From contig CAMLSI010000358.1 of the NCBI GenBank assembly GCA_946482585.1, positions 1 through 5,606 on the forward strand: a stretch of 5,606 nt of DNA, in the 5' to 3' direction. Position 1 is the stretch's first letter; the number at the start of each line of letters is the position of its first letter. Shown here one piece after another: positions 1-5,606 of this stretch. Both the position numbers and the translations under genes were made by a program. The notes beneath the pieces are model-generated. The model did no database searches. It was not told the origin of the DNA and saw nothing but the letters and a program-made list of their open reading frames with translations. Origin of the DNA: an uncultured Lysobacteraceae bacterium (lineage in GTDB: Bacteria; Pseudomonadota; Gammaproteobacteria; Xanthomonadales; Rhodanobacteraceae).

Positions 1-49
1 GAGCGGAGGATCGGGACGCCGGCGTATCCCGCTGGGCCGGCGCGCGCGT

Positions 50-1435
50 TCAGGCGATGGCTTCGGGCGTGCCCGCCCAGCACAGCAGCGAAACGCGGGC
101 GCCGCCGCCGCTGCCGTCGGCGATCTCGAGGCGGAAGCTGTGCAGCCGGGCGATCGCCGCGACGATGGCGAGGCCGAGACCCTGGCCGGCTTCGCCCTGG
201 CCGCCGGCCCCGCGATAGAAGCGCTGCACGACCGCGCCGCGGTCGCCGGCTCGGATGCCGGGGCCGTCGTCGATCACGTCGATGCGCGGCCCCTGCGGTT
301 CGAGCGTCGCGCGCACGCGCACGTGGCCGTGGCGCGGCGTGAACTTGATCGCGTTGTCGACGAGATTGGACAGCGCTTCGAACACGAGGTGGGGATCGCC
401 GCGCAGCGGCGGCGCGCCGCCCGGCGTGTCCAGGGTGAAGGCGATCTGCTTGTCTTCGGCGAGCGGCGCGTAGATCTCGCCGACGTGCTTGAGCGTGGCG
501 TCGAGGTCGATCTCGCCGAAGCCGGCACGGCGGTGCAGGTCCTCGAGTTCGGAGATGCGCAACAGCGCGCGGAAACGATCGAGCAGCGCGTCGGCGTCGG
601 CGATGGTCGCCTCGATCAGCGCGCCGCGCGGATCGTTCGTGTCGGTCTCGCGCTGCAGTCGGTGCAGTTGCGCGCGCAGCCGTGTCAGCGGCGTGCGCAG
701 ATCGTGGGCGATGTTGTCGCAGACGCCTTTGACTTCGCCCATGAGGCGCTCGATCTCGTCGAGCATGCTGTTGACGATGCCGGCGAGCAGGTCGAGCTCG
801 TCGCGTCGCGCGGACAGCGGCAGCCGCCGGCGCAGGTCGCCGCGCATGATCGGCTGCACCGCGGTTTCCATCGCGCGTATGCGGCGCAGCGGCTGGCGGC
901 TCAGCAGCAGCGCGCCGATGAAGCCCGGAATCACGATGAGCGGCAGGCCCCAGAGCAGCGCTCGCTCGATGATGGCGCCGACCGCCTCGATCACGCTGGT
1001 GTCGCGCACGAACACGAGCAGTTCGCCGCTGCGCAGCCGCACCGCGATGCCGCGGGCACGCACGGGGTGATGGCCCTCGACGCGCTGCACACCGTGTTCG
1101 AGCGCATGCACCTTGCCGTCGAGCGGCATGCCTTCGGGAATGCGGGCGAGGTTGCCTGAGATCAGCTTGCCGTCGCGGTCGAACAGGCCGTGCGAGATCA
1201 CGTCGCGCAGATCCAGCGATTCGGTCACCGCGAGCGCTTCGGGCAGGCGCGAGCGGTCGATGTCGTGAAAATACTCGGCGATGTGATCGATCTTCAGGTC
1301 CACGACATTGGACAGGTACCGGCGCGTGTTCCACTGGATCACGCCGATCAGCGCGACGCACCAGAGCGCGAACAGGCCGCCGTAGACCAGCAGCAGGCGC
1401 GAGGTGCCGGTGCGCCAGAGATCAGTCAGCTTCAA
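50..1435 (-). CDS. Membrane sensor histidine kinase of a two-component system (HAMP, HisKA, HATPase)
   Basis: This 461-residue inner-membrane histidine kinase should autophosphorylate and pass phosphate to the response regulator encoded just upstream. Visible order: short cytoplasmic N-terminus; transmembrane helix 1 (about 11-35); periplasmic sensor region (about 36-156) containing LFDRDGKLISGN (84-95); transmembrane helix 2 (about 157-179); HAMP linker (about 180-232). The H-box NIAHDLRTPL follows, with phospho-acceptor His244. The ATPase domain shows the N-box NLVDNAIKFTP (Asn361), G1 DDGPGI (389-394), F-box QRFYRG (404-409) and G2 GQGLGLAI (417-424). All catalytic motifs look intact and the length is normal. 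The start is TTG, overlapping the regulator's stop by 14 nt. The next in-frame Met is residue 103, too late to keep helix 1, so TTG is preferred. Only a weak GGGG lies upstream of it, which fits translational coupling. The stimulus cannot be read from the sequence; the sensor region matches no family I can name. Confidence 0.95.
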   Translation of the reverse strand: MKLTDLWRTGTSRLLLVYGGLFALWCVALIGVIQWNTRRYLSNVVDLKIDHIAEYFHDIDRSRLPEALAVTESLDLRDVISHGLFDRDGKLISGNLARIPEGMPLDGKVHALEHGVQRVEGHHPVRARGIAVRLRSGELLVFVRDTSVIEAVGAIIERALLWGLPLIVIPGFIGALLLSRQPLRRIRAMETAVQPIMRGDLRRRLPLSARRDELDLLAGIVNSMLDEIERLMGEVKGVCDNIAHDLRTPLTRLRAQLHRLQRETDTNDPRGALIEATIADADALLDRFRALLRISELEDLHRRAGFGEIDLDATLKHVGEIYAPLAEDKQIAFTLDTPGGAPPLRGDPHLVFEALSNLVDNAIKFTPRHGHVRVRATLEPQGPRIDVIDDGPGIRAGDRGAVVQRFYRGAGGQGEAGQGLGLAIVAAIARLHSFRLEIADGSGGGARVSLLCWAGTPEAIA

Positions 1436-2099
1436 GCAGATACCCCGTGCCGCGCACCGTGCGGATCAGCGCCGGCGTACCCGGCATATCGATCTTGCGG
1501 CGCAGGCGGCCGATATGGACTTCGATGACGTTGGTGCCGGGGTCGAAGTGATAACCCCAGACCGCTTCGAAGATCATCGTGCGCGTCAGGACCTGGCCCG
1601 ACTGGCGCACGAGGAATTCGAGCAGGCGGAATTCGGTAGGCAGCAGCTCGAGTTCGACGCCGGCGCGGCGCGCGACGCGCGTGATGAGATCGAGTTCAAG
1701 ATCGGCGACGCGCAGCGTGGTCTCGGGCGCGGAACCGCCGTGACGCCGCAGCAGCACTTCGACCCGTGCGGCCATCTCGTCCGGACTGAACGGTTTGGTC
1801 AGATAGTCGTCGCCGCCGGCGCGCAGGCCGCGCACGCGCTCGTCGACGTCCGACAGCGCGCTGATCATGAGCACCGGCGTCTTCACGCCGCTCTCGCGCA
1901 GACGCGTCACCAGCGACAGGCCGTCCAGACCGGGCAGCATACGATCGAGCGTGATCACGTCGTAGCCGCCATCGCGCGCGCGCTCGTAGCCGTCGCGGCC
2001 GTTCGCGGCCCAATCCACGGCGAGGCCGCGACGCGTCAGCTCGGCGACGATCTCGCCGGCAGTCACGGTGTCGTCTTCGATGGTCAGCGCACGGGGCAT
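1422..2099 (-). CDS. OmpR/PhoB-family DNA-binding response regulator
   Basis: A 225-residue cytoplasmic transcription regulator, first gene of an operon with the overlapping histidine kinase. The receiver domain (about 2-118) has the acidic pocket E8-D9-D10, phospho-acceptor Asp52 in TLDRMLPGLDG, Ser80 as the conserved switch Ser/Thr and Lys102 in the LTKPF motif. The C-terminal winged-helix domain (about 128-222) has LLPTEFRLLEFL (152-163), a recognition-helix stretch TNVIEVHIGRLRRKI (189-203) and the wing motif TVRGTGYLLE (214-223), all typical of OmpR-type regulators. I chose the ATG at 2099 because MPRALTIEDD matches where this family normally begins. The frame also allows a GTG at 2135, giving 237 residues with an Ala/Pro-rich extension not expected in the family. 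Neither start has a clear Shine-Dalgarno sequence. The target genes are unknown. The family is too broad to give a specific gene name. Confidence 0.95.
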   Translation of the reverse strand: MPRALTIEDDTVTAGEIVAELTRRGLAVDWAANGRDGYERARDGGYDVITLDRMLPGLDGLSLVTRLRESGVKTPVLMISALSDVDERVRGLRAGGDDYLTKPFSPDEMAARVEVLLRRHGGSAPETTLRVADLELDLITRVARRAGVELELLPTEFRLLEFLVRQSGQVLTRTMIFEAVWGYHFDPGTNVIEVHIGRLRRKIDMPGTPALIRTVRGTGYLLEAD

Positions 2100-2205
2100 T
2101 GCGGCAGGGACGGCAGCGGGACCGCTATGGTCCACGCGTATGCGGCGGCGTGCAAATGAAGCGGGATTTACTTTGGCGGATCGGGAATCGGAAAAACGCA
2201 GCCGG

Positions 2206-2230
2206 AAAACCCTCTCCGCGAGGGAGAAGG
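2206..2230 (-). terminator. Rho-independent terminator downstream of the sugar kinase
   Basis: On the minus strand CCTTCTCC (2230-2223) pairs with GGAGAGGG (2217-2210), giving an 8-bp stem with one G-U wobble and a 5-nt loop CTCGC, followed at once by TTTT (2209-2206). It begins 31 nt after the kinase stop codon and reads in the kinase's direction. It should end the kinase transcript before the response regulator gene, whose operon then needs its own promoter between about 2205 and 2100. No convincing -35/-10 pair was found there. The T-run is short, so termination may be partial. Confidence 0.65.
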
Positions 2231-2261
2231 CTCGAGGTGCAACGGCTCCACCATCCTGCCG

Positions 2262-3278
2262 CTATCGCTTCACATCGAATCGTGCCGCTCCCATCGCCTG
2301 CTCGACACGCTCGACACCGACGGCGAGGACGTCGCCCGGAACCGAGTGCTTCAGGCAAGCTGCGGCGAGACCGAAGCGCAGGCTCCGTTCCTCGTCGAGC
2401 CCGCTGAACAGACCGTGCAGCACGCCGGCCGCGAAGGCGTCGCCGCCGCCGATGCGGTCGACGATGCCGTCGAGGCGTTGCGCAGGGACTTGCCAGTCGT
2501 GTTCGCGGCGGTAGCACTGTGCCGACAGGTCGTGGCAGTCGACGCTGTGCTGTTCGCGGTGCGTGCTGACGAGGCGCTGGATCTGCGGGAACGCGGCGAA
2601 AGCGGCATCGGCCGCGACGCGTTCGCGCTGCGCGGCGGGCACCGCCGTGAAATCGCGCCGCAGCACGATGCCGATGTCGCGATGATCGGCGAACACGGTG
2701 TCGGCGCAGGCCAGCAGCGCACCGAGGATTTCCCCAGGGTCGCCGTCCCAGGCGCGCCAGAGCGTGGCGCGGAAGTTGCCGTCGAAGACCACATGGAGGC
2801 CGGCCGCGCGCGCGGCGCGCGCCGCGGCGATGACAGTGTCGGCACAGGCCCGACCCAGCGCCGGCGTGACGCCGGACAGGTGCAGGCAGTCGGCGCCGGC
2901 AAGCAGGGCAGGCCAGTCGTAGCTCGCCGGATCGGCCGTCGCGAACGCCGAGCCGGCGCGGTCGTAGAGCACCTCGCTCGGTCGCTGCAGCGCGCCGGTC
3001 TCGAGGAAATACAGGCCCATGCGTCCGGGGCGATAACGCACGCGCGTGGTATCGACGCCGTGGCGGCGCAATTCGCCGACCGCGGCACGGCCGAGTGCAT
3101 TGTCGGCGACTTGCGTGATGCAGCCGGCCGCATGACCGAACGCGGCGAGCGCGACGGCGACGTTGGCCTCGGCGCCGCCGACCTGCACCTGGAGACGCGG
3201 CGACTGCAGCAGCAACTCGTGGCCGGGGCTCGACAGTCGCAGCAGCAGTTCGCCGAAGCAGAGAATACGTGCGGTCAT
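2262..3278 (-). CDS. kdgK: PfkB-family sugar kinase, probable 2-keto-3-deoxygluconate (KDG) kinase
   Basis: This 338-residue cytoplasmic kinase is expected to convert 2-keto-3-deoxygluconate plus ATP to KDPG, the Entner-Doudoroff intermediate in uronate catabolism (pectin, alginate, glucuronate). Visible motifs: N-terminal FGELLLRLSSPG (8-19); substrate-binding GGAEANVAVAL (34-44); RMGLYFLETG (86-95) and YDRAGSA (105-111), characteristic of KDG kinases; FDGNFRATLW (165-174), fitting FDxNxRxxLW; and C-terminal DRIGGGDAFAAG (274-285) with the presumed catalytic base Asp280. ACLKHSVPGD (307-316) is also typical. The ATG at 3278 is chosen because the family begins here and AGGA lies 6 nt upstream. 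The frame stays open to 3446, but that extension is Arg-rich and unlike the family. The VTxGxxG-like segment of many ribokinase relatives is replaced by VSTHREQHSVDCHDLSAQ (236-253), a variation I associate with a KDG-kinase subfamily. The gene is divergent from the TonB-dependent receptor. Another 2-keto or fructose-type sugar substrate remains possible. Confidence 0.88.
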   Translation of the reverse strand: MTARILCFGELLLRLSSPGHELLLQSPRLQVQVGGAEANVAVALAAFGHAAGCITQVADNALGRAAVGELRRHGVDTTRVRYRPGRMGLYFLETGALQRPSEVLYDRAGSAFATADPASYDWPALLAGADCLHLSGVTPALGRACADTVIAAARAARAAGLHVVFDGNFRATLWRAWDGDPGEILGALLACADTVFADHRDIGIVLRRDFTAVPAAQRERVAADAAFAAFPQIQRLVSTHREQHSVDCHDLSAQCYRREHDWQVPAQRLDGIVDRIGGGDAFAAGVLHGLFSGLDEERSLRFGLAAACLKHSVPGDVLAVGVERVEQAMGAARFDVKR

Positions 3279-3284
3279 GACGGG

Positions 3285-3288
3285 TCCT
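3285..3288 (-). promoter_or_regulatory. Ribosome binding site of the KDG kinase gene
   Basis: AGGA on the minus strand, 6 nt before the ATG at 3278. It supports this start over the longer in-frame start at 3446, which would add 56 residues not expected in the PfkB family. Confidence 0.6.
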
Positions 3289-3385
3289 AGTGTCGGCCGG
3301 CCGTGCCGGCGTGAAAGAAAAGTGGTGGCTTCGACGGCCATGCTGCAACGCACTGTCCCCGCGAAGAGGTGGGACAGACGCTCGA

Positions 3386-3454
3386 GCCGCGTCGATATTC
3401 GTTGCCCAACATACTGAAATACTCCAAGTTGTCGACGCGGCCGCACGCCGCGTC
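3386..3454. repeat. Three copies of an 8-mer forming alternative inverted repeats
   Basis: GCCGCGTC occurs at 3386-3393 and 3447-3454, and its reverse complement GACGCGGC at 3434-3441. The second and third elements make a perfect 8-bp stem with a 5-nt loop (CGCAC, 3442-3446). The first element extends to GCCGCGTCGA (3386-3395), which is perfectly complementary to TCGACGCGGC (3432-3441), a 10-bp inverted repeat with a 36-nt spacer. The two pairings share the middle element and so exclude each other. There is no adjacent T-run on either strand, so neither hairpin is a standard terminator. The role is unknown: it could be a protein-binding array, an alternative RNA leader structure, or chance in GC-rich DNA. 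Confidence 0.5.
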
Positions 3455-3538
3455 ATGGGGCGGACAGGTCAGGAACGATGATGCCGGCATGCCGTTTCCG
3501 CTCGTCTTGTTGCTGCGCTGCGGTGTTTGTTAATCTGC

Positions 3539-3589
3539 TGTCCACCGGTGTCATTCCTAAGAATTAACCGAAAATGCTACCGGTGTCAT
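3539..3589. promoter_or_regulatory. Pair of operator-like repeats (ACCGGTGTCAT), LacI-family style
   Basis: ACCGGTGTCAT occurs at 3544-3554 and again at 3579-3589, exactly 35 bp apart. The second sits in a 16-bp near-palindrome centred on C-G, ATGctACCGGTgtCAT (3574-3589), in which 12 of 16 positions are symmetric. The first has only a conserved right half and a palindromic core CACCGGTG (3543-3550). CG-centred palindromes of this size are typical of LacI-family sugar regulators, which commonly control TonB-dependent receptor and sugar-catabolic genes in Xanthomonadales and Alteromonadales. The pair lies 56-106 nt upstream of the receptor's start codon, where repression or looping would be plausible. 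The identity of the regulator is inferred from operator style only. Confidence 0.6.
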
Positions 3590-3630
3590 CTGATTGTAGG
3601 CGCCGCCAGGGCGAGCGCCAGGCCTGCTAC

Positions 3631-3636
3631 AGGAGG
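3631..3636 (+). promoter_or_regulatory. Strong ribosome binding site of the TonB-dependent receptor gene
   Basis: A perfect AGGAGG placed 8 nt before the GTG at 3645. It fixes the receptor's start at this non-ATG codon, which also opens directly into a signal peptide. The first in-frame ATG is codon 93, inside the plug domain. Confidence 0.85.
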
Positions 3637-3644
3637 GAGTAGAC

Positions 3645-5606
3645 GTGGGAACCCGCATCAGCCGTACCGGTCGTCCGCTGCTGACGACGCTTTCCGGCGC
3701 AATCCTGATTTCGCTCTATGGCTTGCCGGCACGTGCGCTCGCCGCCGAGCCGGTGCAACCCGACGCGGGTGCGTCGACCGAAACCGAAGCGGCTGACGCC
3801 AAGGCGTCCGCGGACAGCGGCGACACGGAGAAGCTCGACGAAATCGTCGTGACCTATCGCCAGAGTCTGGTGCAGGCGCTGGAAGCCAAGCGCGAGTTCA
3901 CCACGCAGACCGACGTCATCATGGCCGAGGACATCGGCAAGTTTCCCGACCTGAACCTGGCCGAATCGCTGCAGCGCATACCGGGCATCTCGATCGCGCG
4001 CGATGCGGGCGAGGGCCGCCAGATCTCGGTCCGCGGCCTCGGTCCCGACTTCACGCGCGTACGCATCAACGGCATGGAAGGGCTGTCGACGACCGGCGGC
4101 ACCGACTCGTCCGGCGGCAACAACCGCGGGCGCGCCTTCGACTTCAACGTTTTCGCGTCGGAGTTGTTCAATCGTATTGAAGTCCACAAAACCTCATCGG
4201 CCGAAATCCAGGAGGGGTCGCTCGGCGCGACGGTCGACCTGCATACGCCGCGGCCGTTCGATTTCGATCGCTTCACGTTCGTGAGTTCCGGACAGCTCGG
4301 CTACAACGATCTGTCCGAGGAAACCAATCCGCGCGCCTCGGCCCTGATCAGCAACACGTTCTTCGACGGCCGCTTCGGCGCGCTGTTCTCGATCGCCTAC
4401 AGCGACCGGGCGCTGACGCAGGAAGGTGCGAGCTCGGTGCGCTGGGACAACGGCCCCAGCAGCGGCGGCTTCAACGCCAGCTCGCCGTTCACGGCGGCCA
4501 ATGCGGCGACCACGTTCCACCCGCGCATTCCGCGCTACGGCGTGCTCGAGCACGATCAGGAACGCCTTGGCATCACCGTCGCGCTGCAGTGGCAGGCCAC
4601 CGACCGCACCGTCGCTTCGCTCGACCTGCTCTACGCTGATTTCGATGCGAAGCGCACGGAAAACTTCCTCGAGGCGATCTCGTTCAGCCGCAGCGGTGCG
4701 AGCGGCAAGCCGCAGACCATCGTGCGCGACGGCGCCGTCAGCAACGGAAACCTCGTCTATGGCGTGTTCGACGACGTCGACGTGCGCTCCGAATCGCGCT
4801 ACGACGAACTCACGACGACGTTCGAACAGGCCAATCTCAATCTCGATCACGAGTTCAGCGACAGCTTCCGCATGAACGCGCTGGTCGGCCACTCGCGCTC
4901 GGACTTCGACAATCCGATCCAGACCACGATCACGCTCGACCGCGCGAATACCGACGGCTATTCCTGGGACTATCGCGGCAACGACCGGCTGCCGCGCATC
5001 GACTACGGCTTCGACGTGACCGATCCGAACAACTGGACGTTCGCGAACGGCCTGTCGGAAATCCGTCTGCGCCCGAACGCGACGGCGAACCTGTACACGA
5101 ACCAGCAGCTCAATTTCGACTGGGACGCCACGTCCGCGTTCACGCTCAAGGGCGGTCTCGATTTCAAGGCGTACAAGTTCGCGACCTTCGAAGCGCGCCG
5201 TGCTTCCGAAGTCAGCGTGCCAAACCTGCCGGCCGGCACGTCGCTGTCTGACCTCACGCGGCTGCTGGTGTTCGGCAACAATCTCGATCTGCCCGGCGGC
5301 GCCGATTCGCGCTTCCTGATTCCGGACATCGATGCTTTCGCCGATCTGTTCGACATCTACAGCAGGCAGGGCACGTTCACGGTCTCTCCGTCGGCGTCGG
5401 GCGCGATCGGCAACAACCGCAGCGTGAAGGAGCGCGATCGCGGCGGCTGGGTGCAGGGCGATTTCGAGACGTCGACCTTCGGCATTCCGCTGCGCGGCAA
5501 CGTCGGTGTGCGCTACGTGCGCACGGAACAGGAATCTACCGGCTTCGCCATCATCAACGGCCGGCCGACGCAGACCACGGTCGAGCGCGAACCGTCGTGC
5601 GCGAGG
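3645..5606 (+). CDS. TonB-dependent outer-membrane receptor, Xanthomonas/Caulobacter type (3' end missing)
   Basis: An outer-membrane active transporter driven through TonB-ExbB-ExbD. The frame is uninterrupted for 654 codons and runs off the window; family members are usually about 850-1000 residues, so roughly the last third of the barrel is missing. It opens with a signal peptide (1-33: Arg-rich start, hydrophobic 12-28, probable cleavage ARALA|AEPV). An acidic/Ala-rich linker (34-63) leads to a TonB-box-like LDEIVVTY (64-71). The plug domain (about 75-203) has AEDIGKFPDLNLAESLQRIPG (in 94-114), GEGRQISVRGLGPDFTRVRIN (in 122-142), GGTDSSGG (151-158), FDFNVFASELFNRIEV (165-180) and EGSLGATVDLHTPRP (190-204). 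These are hallmarks of the TIGR01782-like group. The remainder is beta-barrel with alternating aromatic/polar strands, for example GNVGVRYVRTEQESTG (618-633). The start is GTG with AGGAGG 8 nt upstream. The divergent kdgK suggests an oligosaccharide, perhaps uronate-containing, as substrate. That is inference; the receptor alone does not reveal it. Confidence 0.95.
   Translation, partial: MGTRISRTGRPLLTTLSGAILISLYGLPARALAAEPVQPDAGASTETEAADAKASADSGDTEKLDEIVVTYRQSLVQALEAKREFTTQTDVIMAEDIGKFPDLNLAESLQRIPGISIARDAGEGRQISVRGLGPDFTRVRINGMEGLSTTGGTDSSGGNNRGRAFDFNVFASELFNRIEVHKTSSAEIQEGSLGATVDLHTPRPFDFDRFTFVSSGQLGYNDLSEETNPRASALISNTFFDGRFGALFSIAYSDRALTQEGASSVRWDNGPSSGGFNASSPFTAANAATTFHPRIPRYGVLEHDQERLGITVALQWQATDRTVASLDLLYADFDAKRTENFLEAISFSRSGASGKPQTIVRDGAVSNGNLVYGVFDDVDVRSESRYDELTTTFEQANLNLDHEFSDSFRMNALVGHSRSDFDNPIQTTITLDRANTDGYSWDYRGNDRLPRIDYGFDVTDPNNWTFANGLSEIRLRPNATANLYTNQQLNFDWDATSAFTLKGGLDFKAYKFATFEARRASEVSVPNLPAGTSLSDLTRLLVFGNNLDLPGGADSRFLIPDIDAFADLFDIYSRQGTFTVSPSASGAIGNNRSVKERDRGGWVQGDFETSTFGIPLRGNVGVRYVRTEQESTGFAIINGRPTQTTVEREPSCAR

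Larger units (their letters stand above)
3279..3644. other. Intergenic region between divergent kdgK and TonB-dependent receptor genes
   Basis: This 366-nt region should carry promoters for both flanking genes. I see no credible gene in it: the short open frames on both strands lack ribosome binding sites and have Arg/Ala/Pro-rich or low-information translations. It holds the kdgK ribosome binding site; GCCGGC repeated at 3296-3301 and 3305-3310; an inverted-repeat cluster (3386-3454); overlapping palindromes (3481-3494); an AT-richer stretch (about 3524-3600) with two operator-like repeats; and the receptor's ribosome binding site. A weak sigma-70-like pair for the receptor could be TTGTTG (3507-3512) and GTTAAT (3529-3534) with a 16-bp spacer. 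That would put the transcription start near the first operator-like repeat, but the match is poor. No clear kdgK promoter was identified; the AT-richer patch near 3395-3431 is the likeliest area. Confidence 0.7.

Noticed and set aside
12..31. Possible terminator after the histidine kinase (CGGGA...TCCCG with an inner palindrome)
   Set aside because: The stem is only 5 bp and has no T-run on the minus strand; too weak to call.
140..1159. Long plus-strand open frame opposite the histidine kinase
   Set aside because: The minus-strand frame encodes every histidine kinase motif. The plus-strand translation is Arg/Ala/His-rich with no recognisable domain, as expected for an antisense frame in GC-rich DNA.
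1404..2159. Plus-strand open frame opposite the response regulator
   Set aside because: It is antisense to a well-supported OmpR-type regulator and gives a low-complexity Ala/Arg/His-rich translation without a ribosome binding site.
2100..2205. Promoter for the two-component operon
   Set aside because: The best minus-strand candidate (TTCCGA, 17 bp, TAAATC) matches only about half of each consensus hexamer, so it is not listed as a feature.
2346..3290. Plus-strand open frame opposite the sugar kinase
   Set aside because: Antisense shadow of kdgK; composition biased and no recognisable motif.
3279..3446. N-terminal extension of the sugar kinase to a start at 3446
   Set aside because: The 56 extra residues do not match the family, and a suitable AGGA precedes the ATG at 3278.
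2125..3456. Longer minus-strand frame overlapping the sugar kinase in another phase
   Set aside because: The translation is extremely Arg-rich with no domain, while the other phase carries all the PfkB motifs.
3287..3490. Small minus-strand frame (67 codons) in the intergenic region
   Set aside because: No ribosome binding site, no recognisable motif, and it covers the inverted-repeat cluster; more likely non-coding.
3627..4187. Minus-strand open frame opposite the start of the receptor
   Set aside because: Antisense to the signal peptide and plug domain of the receptor, whose motifs are unmistakable.
1..5606. CRISPR arrays, tRNA or rRNA genes, insertion sequences, attachment sites
   Set aside because: No regularly spaced long repeats, tRNA-like cloverleaf, rRNA signature or transposase motif was seen on either strand.

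Overview
The window comes from a GC-rich Gram-negative bacterium, most likely a gammaproteobacterium of the Xanthomonadales type or a close relative. I infer this from the strong G/C bias at third codon positions, an outer-membrane TonB-dependent receptor of the Xanthomonas/Caulobacter type, and a KDG kinase of the form common in polysaccharide-degrading proteobacteria. The assignment rests on reading the proteins, not on a database search.

Layout. The left part (about 50-2099, minus strand) is a two-gene signalling operon: an OmpR-type response regulator (1422-2099) followed by a membrane sensor histidine kinase (50-1435). The kinase starts on a TTG that overlaps the regulator's end by 14 nt. 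Next, also on the minus strand, is a PfkB-family sugar kinase, very probably 2-keto-3-deoxygluconate kinase (kdgK, 2262-3278). A good intrinsic terminator (2206-2230) follows it and separates it transcriptionally from the two-component genes. A 366-nt non-coding region (3279-3644) divides this leftward block from a rightward gene. That gene is a large TonB-dependent receptor starting at GTG 3645; it is open to the end of the window, so only its first 654 codons are present.

How the genes may work together. The divergent kdgK/receptor pair suggests uptake and catabolism of an acidic (uronate-containing) sugar or polysaccharide. The receptor would import oligosaccharides across the outer membrane, and KdgK would phosphorylate the 2-keto-3-deoxygluconate released from uronates to KDPG for the Entner-Doudoroff pathway. 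Just upstream of the receptor are two copies of ACCGGTGTCAT, 35 bp apart. The second lies in a near-palindrome, ATGctACCGGTgtCAT, resembling a LacI-family operator. The regulator itself is not in the window. Nothing in the sequence ties the two-component system to this sugar module beyond proximity.

The coding content is ordinary. The parts that deserve a second look are in the 3279-3644 intergenic region: the repeated operator-like motif and a set of three related 8-mers that can form two mutually exclusive hairpins. I found no mobile element, CRISPR array, tRNA or rRNA.
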